Of a DNA stretch of 64,000 nucleotides, positions 26,049 to 35,041 are shown piece after piece (the first letter of the stretch is position 1; each line of letters starts with the position of its first letter). The notes under the pieces were generated by a model that made no database searches, was not told the DNA's origin, and worked only from the letters and a program-made list of their open reading frames with translations. Both the position numbers and the translations under genes were made by a program. Origin of the DNA: Kaistella soli (GTDB lineage: Bacteria > Bacteroidota > Bacteroidia > Flavobacteriales > Weeksellaceae); assembly GCF_019038595.1 (NCBI RefSeq), contig NZ_JAHOPF010000001.1:124001-188000 (forward strand). Direction: 5' to 3'.

Positions 26049-26699
26049 ATGATTACTGTTTTATCTGATCAATTTTCCCTAGTTAATACCTGGATTAACG
26101 AACTTAGAAATGTAGAACTGCAAAACGACCGAATGAAATTCCGGAGAAATATGGAAAGAATCGGTGAAATCGCAGCTTTCGAAATCAGCAAAGGCCTGGA
26201 ACAGAAAGAAATAGAGATTACAACGCCTCTTGATCAGCTTAAAGTAAAAGAAGTTGCCGTTCAGCCCGTTATTACGACGATTTTAAGAGCCGGCGTTCCT
26301 TTGTTTCAGGGAATTTTAAACTATCTGGATAAAGCGGACTGCGGTTTCGTGGCAGCCTACAGAAAACACGATGCCAACGATTATTTTTCCATCAAACAGG
26401 ATTATCTTACCTGCCCCAATATCGACGGAAGACCGCTGATTGTTGCCGATCCCATGTTGGCAACAGGTGCAAGTTTAATTGAAGCCATCAAAGATTTATT
26501 AAATCACGGAAAACCTACACAGCTTCATATCGTTGCGGCAATTGCGTCCAAACAGGGCGTGGAAACCATCCAAAAAGAATATCCCGAAGCCAAAATCTGG
26601 GTGGGCGTAATTGATGAACATTTAACTTCCAAAGGATACATCACCCCAGGATTGGGCGATGCAGGAGATTTAAGTTACGGTGAAAAACTGCAGCGATAA
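26049..26699 (+). CDS. upp: Uracil phosphoribosyltransferase
   Basis: Upp converts uracil and PRPP to UMP in pyrimidine salvage. The 216-residue product has the PRPP-binding motif DPMLATGAS and the uracil-binding C-terminal GYITPGLGDAGDL region, both intact, with the interface motif ILRAGVPLFQGI. Length is normal. It is convergent with comF, with only 22 bases between stop codons and no evident hairpin. Confidence 0.96.
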   Translation: MITVLSDQFSLVNTWINELRNVELQNDRMKFRRNMERIGEIAAFEISKGLEQKEIEITTPLDQLKVKEVAVQPVITTILRAGVPLFQGILNYLDKADCGFVAAYRKHDANDYFSIKQDYLTCPNIDGRPLIVADPMLATGASLIEAIKDLLNHGKPTQLHIVAAIASKQGVETIQKEYPEAKIWVGVIDEHLTSKGYITPGLGDAGDLSYGEKLQR

Positions 26700-26721
26700 A
26701 TCCTTAGCCTTAACCTCGACA

Positions 26722-27372
26722 TTAGTCAACCGCCATCACCAAAACAGAAACTTTGTTGTTTCCGGCTTTCAGAATTTCCCAGGCAACCGAACTCATGGTG
26801 TTTCCGGTAGTGAAGACATCATCAATGATCAGAACGTGTTTATTTTCAATGTTTTTGACGATTGAAAAAAGATTTTCGGTTTCGGTTCGGTGTCTTTTAT
26901 CTTTCAAAGCCTGTGCTTTTTTGTAGAAATTCCGTCTGATTAAATGGTGGTCATAAGGAATTTTGAAGTTTTCCGATAATGTTTCCGTAAAAAGATGAAG
27001 CTGATTGTATCCTCTTTCTTTCAGTTTTTTTGGATGCAGCGGAACAGAAATCAATAAATCCGGCTTTTCTTTTCCGAAATCAAGTCTTTCGCTTACCCAG
27101 CCGGCGAGCGTTTTTCCTGTCTTTTCTCTGGACGCATATTTAAGCTGATGAACAATTTTACGGCTCAGGCTTTCCTCCTCAAACTGCATCAAAGCAAATG
27201 CATTTTCGACCGGAAAAAGCAGCGAACATTTTTCTTTCAAAAGATTGGTTTCAGAAAAATGATGGTGGGTGAAACGGATCTGGTCAAAACAAAGTTCACA
27301 GACAAGCTCCGCCCCGTTGATAATTCGGTTGCAGTGCAGGCATCGGTTTGGGAAAAGCAGATTGAGCAGCAA
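26722..27372 (-). CDS. ComF-family phosphoribosyltransferase-like protein
   Basis: The 216-residue protein has an N-terminal zinc-ribbon (CLHC and CELC pairs, residues about 10-31) and a C-terminal PRTase fold with VLIIDDVFTTGNT, as in ComF/GntX. ComF proteins take part in DNA uptake in competent bacteria; in Bacteroidota the role is untested. It lies 47 bases downstream of the XRE regulator gene on the same strand and could be cotranscribed. Confidence 0.9.
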   Translation of the reverse strand: MLLNLLFPNRCLHCNRIINGAELVCELCFDQIRFTHHHFSETNLLKEKCSLLFPVENAFALMQFEEESLSRKIVHQLKYASREKTGKTLAGWVSERLDFGKEKPDLLISVPLHPKKLKERGYNQLHLFTETLSENFKIPYDHHLIRRNFYKKAQALKDKRHRTETENLFSIVKNIENKHVLIIDDVFTTGNTMSSVAWEILKAGNNKVSVLVMAVD

Positions 27373-27419
27373 GTTTGTAGAATTTCATTTAAAAATACAA
27401 AATTTTGCAACATTCATCA

Positions 27420-28886
27420 TTACATCAGATTTTTTCGGATTTTCGCGATGGATTTTTTCATGTCCTCATTAAAAAGCTCTTTCTCCAGCCGAACCGGCGG
27501 CGCCTGTCTCACTTCACAGTCATTAATGCTGCAGGTTTCGCAAGTTACCCCGACATTGATGGTCTTTATCCGGTCGCTTTTTGCAAATTTTATCTTTTTC
27601 AGGGAGTTCGTATTTAAAAGAATTCCGATGCAGTAACTTCGGTTGGTACCGTCAGAAAAAGGATTTTTCTGTGAAGTAGAAATAACCAGGTAAGACAGAC
27701 CGCTGTCTTTATAATGCGAGATCTGCGCGTCGGTAAGGGTTTCGTTTTCTTTTAAACTCACCAGATTTTTCACGGCGATCCACCTTCTGCAGTAGTGTTC
27801 ATTCGTCGCATTGGCGTGTGGCGCCTGCTGCTGATTAAGATGTAGTTCTTTAAGAATCTGAATTTTATCTGAATTTTTCTTCTTCGTAAAACACAGGTAA
27901 AAAAGATCTTTAATCCCAAGTTCGGACGGAAGAACATTGGTGAGACGGTAATAAAATGTTTCGGGAGAATTGGTGAACTGCTCAGTTAAACTTTCAAAAA
28001 AGCCGGGTTCCCACTCATCTTCCCTAAAAAAGTCCGTGATTTTTTCCGCCAGCGCTTCTTTAGGAATCAGCAGGCATCCTGCAAAATAGGAAGCGTAAAA
28101 ATTATTCAGTAAACTTTCAAAACTCGTAAAATCTAACCAGGAATAAGTGTTAGGTCGCGGTGTGAGCTGCAGAACATTAAAACCGATTTCTTTTGCAAAA
28201 ATAAAAGTTCTTTGGTCTTCATCTAAAATTTCATTCAGCAGCAACAGTTTTTTTTCCGGGATGAATAGCGAACGCAGTTTTCCGGACGCACCGTACTGCT
28301 CAAAGTTCAGACTTCTGATTTCATAATGAAACTGTTCTGTTAGAATTTTTTCAAAGTCAGCCGAACTTGGCTTGAAAGAAAACTTGTTTTCAGTGAAATA
28401 AATTTGAGCTTTTTCCTCTATTTCGGGGAAGTAATTATCATAAAGTTCCTGAAAACTTCTCAGGACCGCAAAGTAGAACATTTCTTTTCCGAGGTTGTAA
28501 TTCTGTGAAATTTCAATCAGGGTGTTGATGAATGCGGTTACTTTTTTCGGGGCATCGCTGATGATGCTGATCAGATTGCTTTTATTGATTCCGAAAAGCT
28601 CGAGCGGAATTTCCTTGAAAAAATCCGACTGCAGAATTTCAGTGAAAGGCGCCAAACCTTTGTCGAGTTTGGTGGAGACGAGTTCGTCGTACGAGCAGTT
28701 CAGTTTTTCGGTAAGCTGGATGATCTTATCATGCTTCGGGAATTTTTTTCCGTTTTCAATTTCATTCAGGTAAGATTTGGACAGGCCGGTTTCATTGGCA
28801 AGATCCTGCAGAGACCAGTTTTTTTTCTGTCTTTGCTGCTTGAGTTTCAGTCCGAAAACTGTTTTGATAAATTTGCCGTCGTGCAT
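27420..28886 (-). CDS. XRE-family regulator of the RamB/ScfR type, probable glyoxylate-shunt regulator
   Basis: The 488-residue protein has an XRE helix-turn-helix (about 12-66, with LQDLANETGLSKSYLNEIENG). A long middle region is similar to the IrrE/ImmA-like and DUF2083 parts of short-chain fatty acyl regulators. The C-terminal cysteine group is CETCSINDCE. In Corynebacterium, RamB of this family represses aceA and aceB. Here the gene is divergent from exactly those two genes, with a palindrome between them. Regulation of acetate or fatty-acid use and of its own gene is therefore a strong inference. A TAAATTTG -7 element (minus strand, 28916-28923) drives it. Confidence 0.88.
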   Translation of the reverse strand: MHDGKFIKTVFGLKLKQQRQKKNWSLQDLANETGLSKSYLNEIENGKKFPKHDKIIQLTEKLNCSYDELVSTKLDKGLAPFTEILQSDFFKEIPLELFGINKSNLISIISDAPKKVTAFINTLIEISQNYNLGKEMFYFAVLRSFQELYDNYFPEIEEKAQIYFTENKFSFKPSSADFEKILTEQFHYEIRSLNFEQYGASGKLRSLFIPEKKLLLLNEILDEDQRTFIFAKEIGFNVLQLTPRPNTYSWLDFTSFESLLNNFYASYFAGCLLIPKEALAEKITDFFREDEWEPGFFESLTEQFTNSPETFYYRLTNVLPSELGIKDLFYLCFTKKKNSDKIQILKELHLNQQQAPHANATNEHYCRRWIAVKNLVSLKENETLTDAQISHYKDSGLSYLVISTSQKNPFSDGTNRSYCIGILLNTNSLKKIKFAKSDRIKTINVGVTCETCSINDCEVRQAPPVRLEKELFNEDMKKSIAKIRKNLM

Positions 28887-28915
28887 GATAAGAGTAATAA
28901 ATTATTTTCCTTTTC

Positions 28916-28923
28916 CAAATTTA
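28916..28923 (-). promoter_or_regulatory. -7 promoter element for the RamB/ScfR-like gene
   Basis: The minus strand reads TAAATTTG 29 bases upstream of the ATG. The GTTCGC half-site at 28941-28946 falls on its -33 region. Confidence 0.6.
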
Positions 28924-28940
28924 TGAAAAAATTAACAGCT

Positions 28941-28980
28941 GTTCGCATAATATTATTTTAGCGAACGTTCGCTAAAATAA
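28941..28980. promoter_or_regulatory. Palindromic operator between regulator and aceB, three GTTCGC half-sites
   Basis: A perfect 28-bp palindrome occupies 28953-28980, with centre GCGAACGTTCGC (28961-28972) and arms TTATTTTA and TAAAATAA. A third half-site GTTCGC lies at 28941-28946, facing GCGAAC at 28961-28966. The sites overlap the -33 regions of both divergent promoters, as expected for a shared repressor. Confidence 0.75.
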
Positions 28981-28991
28981 AATATTTTATC

Positions 28992-28999
28992 TAAGTTTG
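28992..28999 (+). promoter_or_regulatory. -7 promoter element for aceB
   Basis: TAAGTTTG matches TAnnTTTG, 12 bases after the palindrome and 27 bases before the ATG at 29026. Confidence 0.65.
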
Positions 29000-29025
29000 T
29001 AAAACCAAATCTTAAATCATTGAAA

Positions 29026-30603
29026 ATGGAAGCGTTAAGAAAAATTCAGATTATTGCTGAAGACCAGTACTCAGATATTTTTACTCCGGAACTTTCTGAA
29101 TTTTTAATTCAGTTGCACGAGAAATTTAATCAAGAGAGACTTCACCTTCTGTCCGAAAGAAAAGTAAAACAGCTTGAATTTGATCATCATCATCTTCCTT
29201 CTTTTTTACCGGAAACGGAAGAAATCCGGACGTCAGCTTGGGTTTGTAATCCCCTGCCTGAAGATTTGCTCGACAGAAGAGTTGAGATTACCGGTCCGGT
29301 GGAACGTAAAATGATTATCAATGCTCTGAATTCCGGCGCTTCCACTTTTATGGCTGATTTCGAAGACAGCAATTCTCCGACCTGGGAAAATTGCATGGAA
29401 GGTCAGCAAAATCTCTCAGATGCGGTGAACCGTACCATCGATTTTGAAAATGAAAATGGTAAAAAATATCAACTGAATGAGAAAACTGCGGTTTTGCTCG
29501 TTCGGCCAAGAGGTTTGCATTTGGAGGAAAAAAACATTGAAATCAACGGACAGAAAGCTTCTGGTTCTTTAACTGATTTTGGAATTTACTTTTTTAGAAA
29601 TGCAGAAAAACTGATTCAAAACGGAACCGGACCTTATTTCTATCTTCCGAAACTGGAACATTATCTGGAAGCCAGATGGTGGAATGAAGTCTTTAAATTT
29701 TCTCAGAATTATCTTAAAATCCCACAGGGAACAGTAAAAGCGACCGTTCTTATCGAAACCATTACCGCGGCTTTTCAACTCGATGAAATTTTATTTGAAC
29801 TTCAAGAACACAGTTCCGGACTGAATTGCGGAAGATGGGATTATATTTTTTCCTACATCAAAAAATTCAGAAATCTGCCGGAGTTTCTCGTGCCGGACAG
29901 AGATCAGGTGACCATGACTTCACCTTTTATGAGTGCGTATTCAAAACGCGTAATTCAGGTTTGTCATAAAAGAAATGTTCATGCGATGGGCGGCATGGCA
30001 GCGCAGATTCCGGTGAAAAACAATGAAGCGGAGAATGAAACGGCTTATGCAAAAGTGCGTGCCGATAAGGAAAGAGAAGTGAAAAACGGACACGACGGAA
30101 CCTGGGTTGCGCATCCCGGTTTGGTTCCTGTTGCAAAAAAAATATTCGATGATTTGATGCCTGAAGAAAATCAGATTAATAAAAAGTTTGAAGAATATCA
30201 GATTTCAGAAGCTGATCTGCTCGAAATTCCAAAAGGAACGGTCACCGAAAATGGGGTCAGGAAAAACATCAACGTCGGAATTCTCTACATCGATTCATGG
30301 CTGATGGGAATCGGAGCCGCCGCGCTTTATAATTTAATGGAAGATGCTGCAACCGCTGAAATTTCCAGAACTCAGGTTTGGCAGTGGCTCAAAAATGAAG
30401 CAAAACTGGATGACGGAAGAACTTTATTGCCTGCGATGGTTTTGACTTGGCAGGAAGAAGAACTTGAAAAGATCAAAAACTACGTGGGTGAAGAACGCTT
30501 TAGTAACGGAAAATTCGGGTTAGCTACAGAAATTTTCGATTATTTGGTACTTAACGATCACTTCGAAGAATTTCTGACCTTGAAAGCCTATCAATTCATT
30601 TAA
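29026..30603 (+). CDS. aceB: Malate synthase A
   Basis: Malate synthase condenses glyoxylate with acetyl-CoA to malate, the second glyoxylate-shunt step. The 525-residue product is the A isoform (about 530 residues, no extra domain of isoform G). It has [13 protein letters not shown], the [10 protein letters not shown] segment with catalytic Arg, and the MGGMAAQIP motif. The ATG at 29026 (MEALRKIQ) is preferred over a TTG two codons earlier. aceA follows after 32 bases, forming an operon controlled from the palindrome upstream. Confidence 0.96.
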   Translation: MEALRKIQIIAEDQYSDIFTPELSEFLIQLHEKFNQERLHLLSERKVKQLEFDHHHLPSFLPETEEIRTSAWVCNPLPEDLLDRRVEITGPVERKMIINALNSGASTFMADFEDSNSPTWENCMEGQQNLSDAVNRTIDFENENGKKYQLNEKTAVLLVRPRGLHLEEKNIEINGQKASGSLTDFGIYFFRNAEKLIQNGTGPYFYLPKLEHYLEARWWNEVFKFSQNYLKIPQGTVKATVLIETITAAFQLDEILFELQEHSSGLNCGRWDYIFSYIKKFRNLPEFLVPDRDQVTMTSPFMSAYSKRVIQVCHKRNVHAMGGMAAQIPVKNNEAENETAYAKVRADKEREVKNGHDGTWVAHPGLVPVAKKIFDDLMPEENQINKKFEEYQISEADLLEIPKGTVTENGVRKNINVGILYIDSWLMGIGAAALYNLMEDAATAEISRTQVWQWLKNEAKLDDGRTLLPAMVLTWQEEELEKIKNYVGEERFSNGKFGLATEIFDYLVLNDHFEEFLTLKAYQFI

Positions 30604-30635
30604 ACATTTCAATAAAAAACCAAATCCAAAATAGT

Positions 30636-31922
30636 ATGAAAAACCAGGAACAAATCCGCCGGCTTGAACAGGACTGGCTGGAAAATCCAAGATGGAACGG
30701 CATCCAGAGACCGTATTCCGCAGAAGAAGTATTAAAATTGAGAGGTTCTTACCAGCTCGATTACACCATTGCAAAACTCATGTCTGAAAAATTGTGGGAA
30801 AAACTGAACAGTCAGGATTTTGTCGCAGGATTAGGCGCGCTTACCGGAAACCAGGCGGTACAGGAAGTAGATGCAGGTTTGGAAGCGATTTATCTTTCAG
30901 GCTGGCAGGTTGCGGCAGATGCGAATCTTTCCGGCGAAATGTATCCGGATCAGAGTCTTTATCCCGCGAATTCTGTCCCAAGCGTGGTAAAAAGAATTAA
31001 TAATGCTTTGCTGAGAGCTGATCAGATTCAGTCGGTCAATGGCGTTGCAGAAGAGGACAGAAAAGAATATCTTGTCCCGATTGTTGCCGATGCGGAAGCG
31101 GGTTTCGGCGGAAACTTAAATGCATACGAACTCATGAAGCAGATGATTGAAGCCGGAGCAGCCGGAGTTCATTTTGAAGACCAGTTATCTTCCGCTAAAA
31201 AGTGTGGCCATTTGGGAGGTAAAGTTTTGGTTCCGACTCAGGAAGCGATCAATAAATTAGTGGCAGCACGTCTCGCAGCGGATGTTTGCGGAGTTCCGAC
31301 CATTGTAGTCGCGAGAACTGATGCTGACGCGGCAGATTTGCTGACTTCGGATATTGATAAACGCGATCAGAAATTTGTAACCGGAAAAAGAACGACAGAA
31401 GGTTTTTTTGAAGTAAATAACGGAGTAGAGCAGGGAATCAACAGAGGTCTTTCTTACGCACCGTACGCAGACCTGATCTGGATGGAAACCTCAAACCCGG
31501 ATTTGGATTATGCAAGAAAATTTGCTGAAGGCATCCACGCGAAATTTCCGGGAAAAATGCTGGCCTATAACTGTTCGCCCTCTTTCAACTGGGCTGCGAA
31601 ACTTTCCGTTCCGGAAATGGAAACTTTCAGGGAAGAACTCGCAAAAATGGGTTACAAATTCCAGTTTATAACGCTTGCCGGATTCCATGCCTTAAATACT
31701 TCAATGTTTGAATTGGCGTTGGCGTACAAAAAACGCGGAATGGCCGGTTACAGCGAACTTCAGGAAAGAGAATTTGCTTTGCAGAAAGAAGGTTTCCGCG
31801 CGGTGAAACACCAGAGTTTTGTAGGAACAGGATATTTCGATGCGCTTCAAACCGTTATTACAGCAGGAAACTCTTCCGTTGTCGCGATGAAAGATTCCAC
31901 CGAATCTGCTCAGTTTCATTAA
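30636..31922 (+). CDS. aceA: Isocitrate lyase
   Basis: Isocitrate lyase splits isocitrate into glyoxylate and succinate, diverting carbon from the two decarboxylation steps of the TCA cycle. The 428-residue product has the catalytic motif K188-K189-C190-G191-H192 and the [13 protein letters not shown] and YNCSPSFNW substrate-binding segments. The length is that of the short bacterial type. It is the second gene of the aceBA operon, ended by a clear terminator, so growth on acetate or fatty acids is expected. Confidence 0.97.
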   Translation: MKNQEQIRRLEQDWLENPRWNGIQRPYSAEEVLKLRGSYQLDYTIAKLMSEKLWEKLNSQDFVAGLGALTGNQAVQEVDAGLEAIYLSGWQVAADANLSGEMYPDQSLYPANSVPSVVKRINNALLRADQIQSVNGVAEEDRKEYLVPIVADAEAGFGGNLNAYELMKQMIEAGAAGVHFEDQLSSAKKCGHLGGKVLVPTQEAINKLVAARLAADVCGVPTIVVARTDADAADLLTSDIDKRDQKFVTGKRTTEGFFEVNNGVEQGINRGLSYAPYADLIWMETSNPDLDYARKFAEGIHAKFPGKMLAYNCSPSFNWAAKLSVPEMETFREELAKMGYKFQFITLAGFHALNTSMFELALAYKKRGMAGYSELQEREFALQKEGFRAVKHQSFVGTGYFDALQTVITAGNSSVVAMKDSTESAQFH

Positions 31923-31958
31923 AAAGATTGTAGTTTTTTATTTTGATATTGTTAGTGA

Positions 31959-31989
31959 ATCCTTCCGCCTTTTGCGGGAGGATTTTTAG
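31959..31989 (+). terminator. Terminator after aceA
   Basis: A 10-bp stem (ATCCTTCCGC with GCGGGAGGAT, one G-U) closes a CTTTT loop, followed by five T. Confidence 0.85.
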
Positions 31990-32051
31990 CTGTTAAATTT
32001 CTGTGTTAAAACCTTCCAATTCCAAATTACCGCATTGTCACCTCAAAATAT

Positions 32052-32059
32052 TATCTTTG
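32052..32059 (+). promoter_or_regulatory. -7 promoter element directly before queD
   Basis: TATCTTTG ends four bases before the ATG at 32064, which suggests a leaderless message. Confidence 0.6.
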
Positions 32060-32063
32060 CAGA

Positions 32064-32507
32064 ATGATTAGAATTACCAAAATTTTCACCTTCGAAACCG
32101 CGCATGTTCTTTACAATTACGACGGAAAATGCAAAAATATGCACGGGCATTCCTATAAACTTTTCGTGACGGTCAAAGGAAATCCAATCAATGATCTGGA
32201 TCATCCCAAAAACGGAATGGTCGTGGATTTTGGCGACATCAAGAAAATTGTAAAATCTGAAATCATCGATCTCTGGGACCACGCAGTTTTGGTAAATGGC
32301 GCTTCTCCGCATAGAGATTTGGGTCAGGATCTGGAGCAGAAAGGTCATAAGGTAATTTTCTGCAGTTACCAGCCGACCTGCGAAAATATGCTTTATGATA
32401 TCGCCGAAAAGATTAAATCAAAACTTTCAGGAGACGTCACTTTGGCTTACCTCAAACTTCACGAAACCGAGAATTCCTACGGAGAATGGTTTGCAGAAGA
32501 GAATTAG
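32064..32507 (+). CDS. queD: 6-carboxytetrahydropterin synthase (QueD family)
   Basis: QueD converts dihydroneopterin triphosphate to 6-carboxytetrahydropterin for queuosine synthesis. The 147-residue product has zinc ligands H14, H27 and H29 and catalytic C23 in CKNMHGH, plus the ENSYGEWF segment near the C-terminus. Related 6-pyruvoyl tetrahydropterin synthases differ in catalytic details, so QueD is preferred but not proven. The gene likely starts an operon with lpxH, 28 bases on. Confidence 0.92.
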   Translation: MIRITKIFTFETAHVLYNYDGKCKNMHGHSYKLFVTVKGNPINDLDHPKNGMVVDFGDIKKIVKSEIIDLWDHAVLVNGASPHRDLGQDLEQKGHKVIFCSYQPTCENMLYDIAEKIKSKLSGDVTLAYLKLHETENSYGEWFAEEN

Positions 32508-32535
32508 AAGTTTAAAATAAAGTGTACCGAAAGAC

Positions 32536-33306
32536 ATGAAGATCAATCTCGAACCCAATAAAAAAGTTTATTTCGCATCCGACCAGCATTTTGGCGCGCC
32601 GAACCCAAAAGAAAGCAAGGTTAGGGAAGAAAAATTCATCCGCTGGCTCGACGAGATTAAAAAGGATGCTCAGGTTCTTTTTCTCATGGGCGATCTTTTT
32701 GATTTCTGGCACGAGTGGAACCACGTGATTCCGAAAGGCTATGTGCGGGTTTTAGGGAAACTGGCCGAACTGAAAGATTCAGGAATTGAACTTTTCATGT
32801 TTGTTGGAAACCACGATCTGTGGATGAAAAATTATTTTGAGGACGAAATAGGCTGCAAAGTTTTTTTTGATAAACAGTATTTCGAAATCAACGGGAAAAA
32901 TCTCCTTCTGGCGCACGGCGACGGATTGGGTCCTGGCGATAAAGGCTATAAAAGGATGAAGAAACTTTTTACCAATCCTTTTGCACAGTGGGCATTTCGT
33001 TGGCTGCATCCTGATATTGCGATGAAAGTGGCGATTTACTTTTCGACCCAGAATAAAATGATTTCCGGTGAGGAAGACAAAGCTTTTTTAGGGGAAGACA
33101 AGGAATTCCTAATCATTTATTCCAAAGAAAAACTGAAAACGGAACCCATTGATTATTTCATTTACGGGCACCGTCATCTCCCGATGGTTCTTGATTTGGA
33201 AAACGGCAAAGCGAAATACATTAACCTTGGTGACTGGATTTCTTATTTCACTTACGGTGAATTTCAGGAGGATTTTCAATTGAAAACTTTTGAGGATCAA
33301 TTTTAA
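32536..33306 (+). CDS. lpxH: UDP-2,3-diacylglucosamine diphosphatase (LpxH-type)
   Basis: This calcineurin-fold metallophosphoesterase makes lipid X in lipid A synthesis at the inner-membrane surface. The 256-residue product shows the metal-ligand blocks ASDQHFG (D16, H18), MGDLFDFW, GNHDLW, HGDG and GHRHLP in order. The GDLFDFW block is characteristic of LpxH rather than generic phosphatases. No terminator is evident downstream. Confidence 0.9.
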   Translation: MKINLEPNKKVYFASDQHFGAPNPKESKVREEKFIRWLDEIKKDAQVLFLMGDLFDFWHEWNHVIPKGYVRVLGKLAELKDSGIELFMFVGNHDLWMKNYFEDEIGCKVFFDKQYFEINGKNLLLAHGDGLGPGDKGYKRMKKLFTNPFAQWAFRWLHPDIAMKVAIYFSTQNKMISGEEDKAFLGEDKEFLIIYSKEKLKTEPIDYFIYGHRHLPMVLDLENGKAKYINLGDWISYFTYGEFQEDFQLKTFEDQF

Positions 33307-33365
33307 TTCCGCGCTTTTCAAAAGTGGTTACCGACGGATTTTTAACGGCAATGTAGCGCTATAAA

Positions 33366-33410
33366 TCTCCGTGACCGCTGCGTAAACACTGTGTCTCCGT
33401 GGTAAAAGTA
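33366..33410 (+). repeat. Intergenic CTCCGTG/GTGTCTCCGTGG repeat unit
   Basis: Two staggered copies of a TCTCCGTG phrase with CTGCGTAAACACTGTG between them resemble the repeated phrases at 11811-12022. This short gap holds no coding sequence. Confidence 0.5.
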
Positions 33411-33420
33411 TTTAATAAAC

Positions 33421-34407
33421 ATGCAAAATATTTTCAACATAAAAACCGAAGCTGATTTTCAGAAAAAATGTCTGGAAACTTTCAGCTATCAATACGAGAA
33501 CCTAGAGGTTTACCGGAAGTTTGTGGATTATCTGAACATCAATCCGGATGAAATTACTGAAGTAGAAAAAATTCCTTTTCTGCCGATTGAAATGTTTAAA
33601 AATCATTTGGTTTTAGATAAAAATTCATCCGCAGAAAATTATTTTCAAAGTTCAGGAACGACACAAATGACGCGTTCCAAACATTATATTGCAGATTTTG
33701 GACTGTACGAACAAAGTATTTACGAAAGTTTCGCGCAGTTTATCGGTAAACCGGAAGAGTATATTTTCCTTGGTCTGCTGCCCAATTATTCTGAAAATCC
33801 GCATTCGTCTTTAATTTATATGGTCGATTTCCTGATGAAGAAATCCGGAAAACCTGAAAACGGCTACTTTTTGTATAATCATGGTGAATTATTTGAACTT
33901 ATAGAAAAACTGTCAGGGGAAAACAAAAAAGTTATCCTGTTCGGAGTTTCTTTCGCGTTACTCGATTATCTTGATTTCTGTAACAGTCAATCAATCCACC
34001 ATTTAAATACTCAGAAACTTACAGTGATAGAAACGGGCGGAATGAAGGGCAGAAAGAAGGAAATGACGAAAGACGAACTTTTGAAAATTTTTCAAATAGG
34101 TTTCGACACAGACGGAATTTACTCCGAATATTCCATGACAGAGCTTTTGTCGCAGGCTTATTCTTTGGGAGAAAATATTTACGAAAGTCCAAAATGGATG
34201 CGGATTCTCATCAGGAATACCGAAGATCCATTTTCTTACGTTGAAGAAGGAAGAACGGGCGCAATTAATATCATTGACCTGGCAAATATTCATTCCTGCA
34301 GCTTTATTGCGACCCAGGATTTGGGTAAGGTTGAAAACGGAAAATTTCAGGTTTTGGGTCGGATTGACCATTCCGATATCCGTGGCTGCAGTCTTTTGGT
34401 TTCTTAA
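33421..34407 (+). CDS. LuxE-like acyl-protein synthetase / acyltransferase
   Basis: The 328-residue protein resembles the LuxE acyl-protein synthetase branch of the acyl-adenylate family. It has IPFLPIEMFKNHLV near residue 50, the phosphate loop FQSSGTTQMTRSKHY and a C-terminal GRIDHSDIRGCSLLV. LuxE activates fatty acids as acyl-AMP and moves them to a reductase. No luxC or luciferase gene is nearby, so bioluminescence is not implied. A fatty-acid or surface-glycan acylation role is more likely, unproven. It precedes the nuclease-like gene by 13 bases. Confidence 0.85.
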   Translation: MQNIFNIKTEADFQKKCLETFSYQYENLEVYRKFVDYLNINPDEITEVEKIPFLPIEMFKNHLVLDKNSSAENYFQSSGTTQMTRSKHYIADFGLYEQSIYESFAQFIGKPEEYIFLGLLPNYSENPHSSLIYMVDFLMKKSGKPENGYFLYNHGELFELIEKLSGENKKVILFGVSFALLDYLDFCNSQSIHHLNTQKLTVIETGGMKGRKKEMTKDELLKIFQIGFDTDGIYSEYSMTELLSQAYSLGENIYESPKWMRILIRNTEDPFSYVEEGRTGAINIIDLANIHSCSFIATQDLGKVENGKFQVLGRIDHSDIRGCSLLVS

Positions 34408-34420
34408 TTTTTTTGTTTAA

Positions 34421-34960
34421 ATGCTTAAAGTAGAAGAGCTTACTTATAATTTTATCTCGAAGTTTTACGACTTTGAGAAAGATTTGGTGCTGACCAATCA
34501 TTTCCATTCCGATTGGGAAGCGGATATTTTAATTGTGAATGAAGAAGGTTTCAGTCATGAGTTTGAAATTAAGTTTTCGAAAGCCGATTTCAAAAATGAT
34601 TTCAAAAAAAATTACCAGAATTCAAAAACGAAAGAAAAATTCCTGAAACACGACAAAATTTCCTGCGGCGATTATATCTGCAACCAGTTCAGTTTTCTCT
34701 TGCCCATGGGAATGATCGACGCGGAAAAAATCCCTGAACATTGCGGTATTATTGAATTTGATCATAATCCTGATACTTGGGAAACTGTTTTTTATGAAAT
34801 CCGGAAACCTAAAAAAGTTCATGAACTGACCTTCTGGAATTTAGTGGATAAAGATTTAATGCTGAAAATAATGGCGAGAAATTTCTATCTGAAAAAGCTT
34901 GAAGCCAAAGGTAAATTCGAGGAACTCATACTTCCGCCGAAAATTTTCCAGAAAAAATAA
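34421..34960 (+). CDS. Hypothetical protein with possible PD-(D/E)xK nuclease core
   Basis: A 179-residue cytoplasmic protein not firmly assigned to a family. Around residues 34-55 it reads W-E-A-D-I-L-I-V followed by F-E-I-K-F-S-K-A-D. This spacing fits the Asp and E-x-K catalytic signature of restriction-endonuclease-fold proteins such as MmcB. The following KNDFKKNYQNSKTKEKFLKHD is rich in lysine, which suits nucleic-acid contact. Cotranscription with the LuxE-like gene is probable (13 bases apart). The nuclease assignment rests on a short motif and needs a structural comparison. Confidence 0.6.
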   Translation: MLKVEELTYNFISKFYDFEKDLVLTNHFHSDWEADILIVNEEGFSHEFEIKFSKADFKNDFKKNYQNSKTKEKFLKHDKISCGDYICNQFSFLLPMGMIDAEKIPEHCGIIEFDHNPDTWETVFYEIRKPKKVHELTFWNLVDKDLMLKIMARNFYLKKLEAKGKFEELILPPKIFQKK

Positions 34961-35041
34961 ACTTCCCGCGCTGGATTGTAGCATTTTTTTTGATGTTTAA
35001 GAAAGGTTTCTAAATCGTTACCTTTATTTTAAACTCACCAG

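Noticed and set aside
33421-34407. Bioluminescence (lux) locus
   Set aside because: Only a LuxE-like gene is present; no luxA, luxB, luxC or luxD neighbours.
34964-34990. Possible fourth copy of the dispersed element (GGATTGTAGCAT)
   Set aside because: Only about twelve bases resemble the element and the other blocks are missing.
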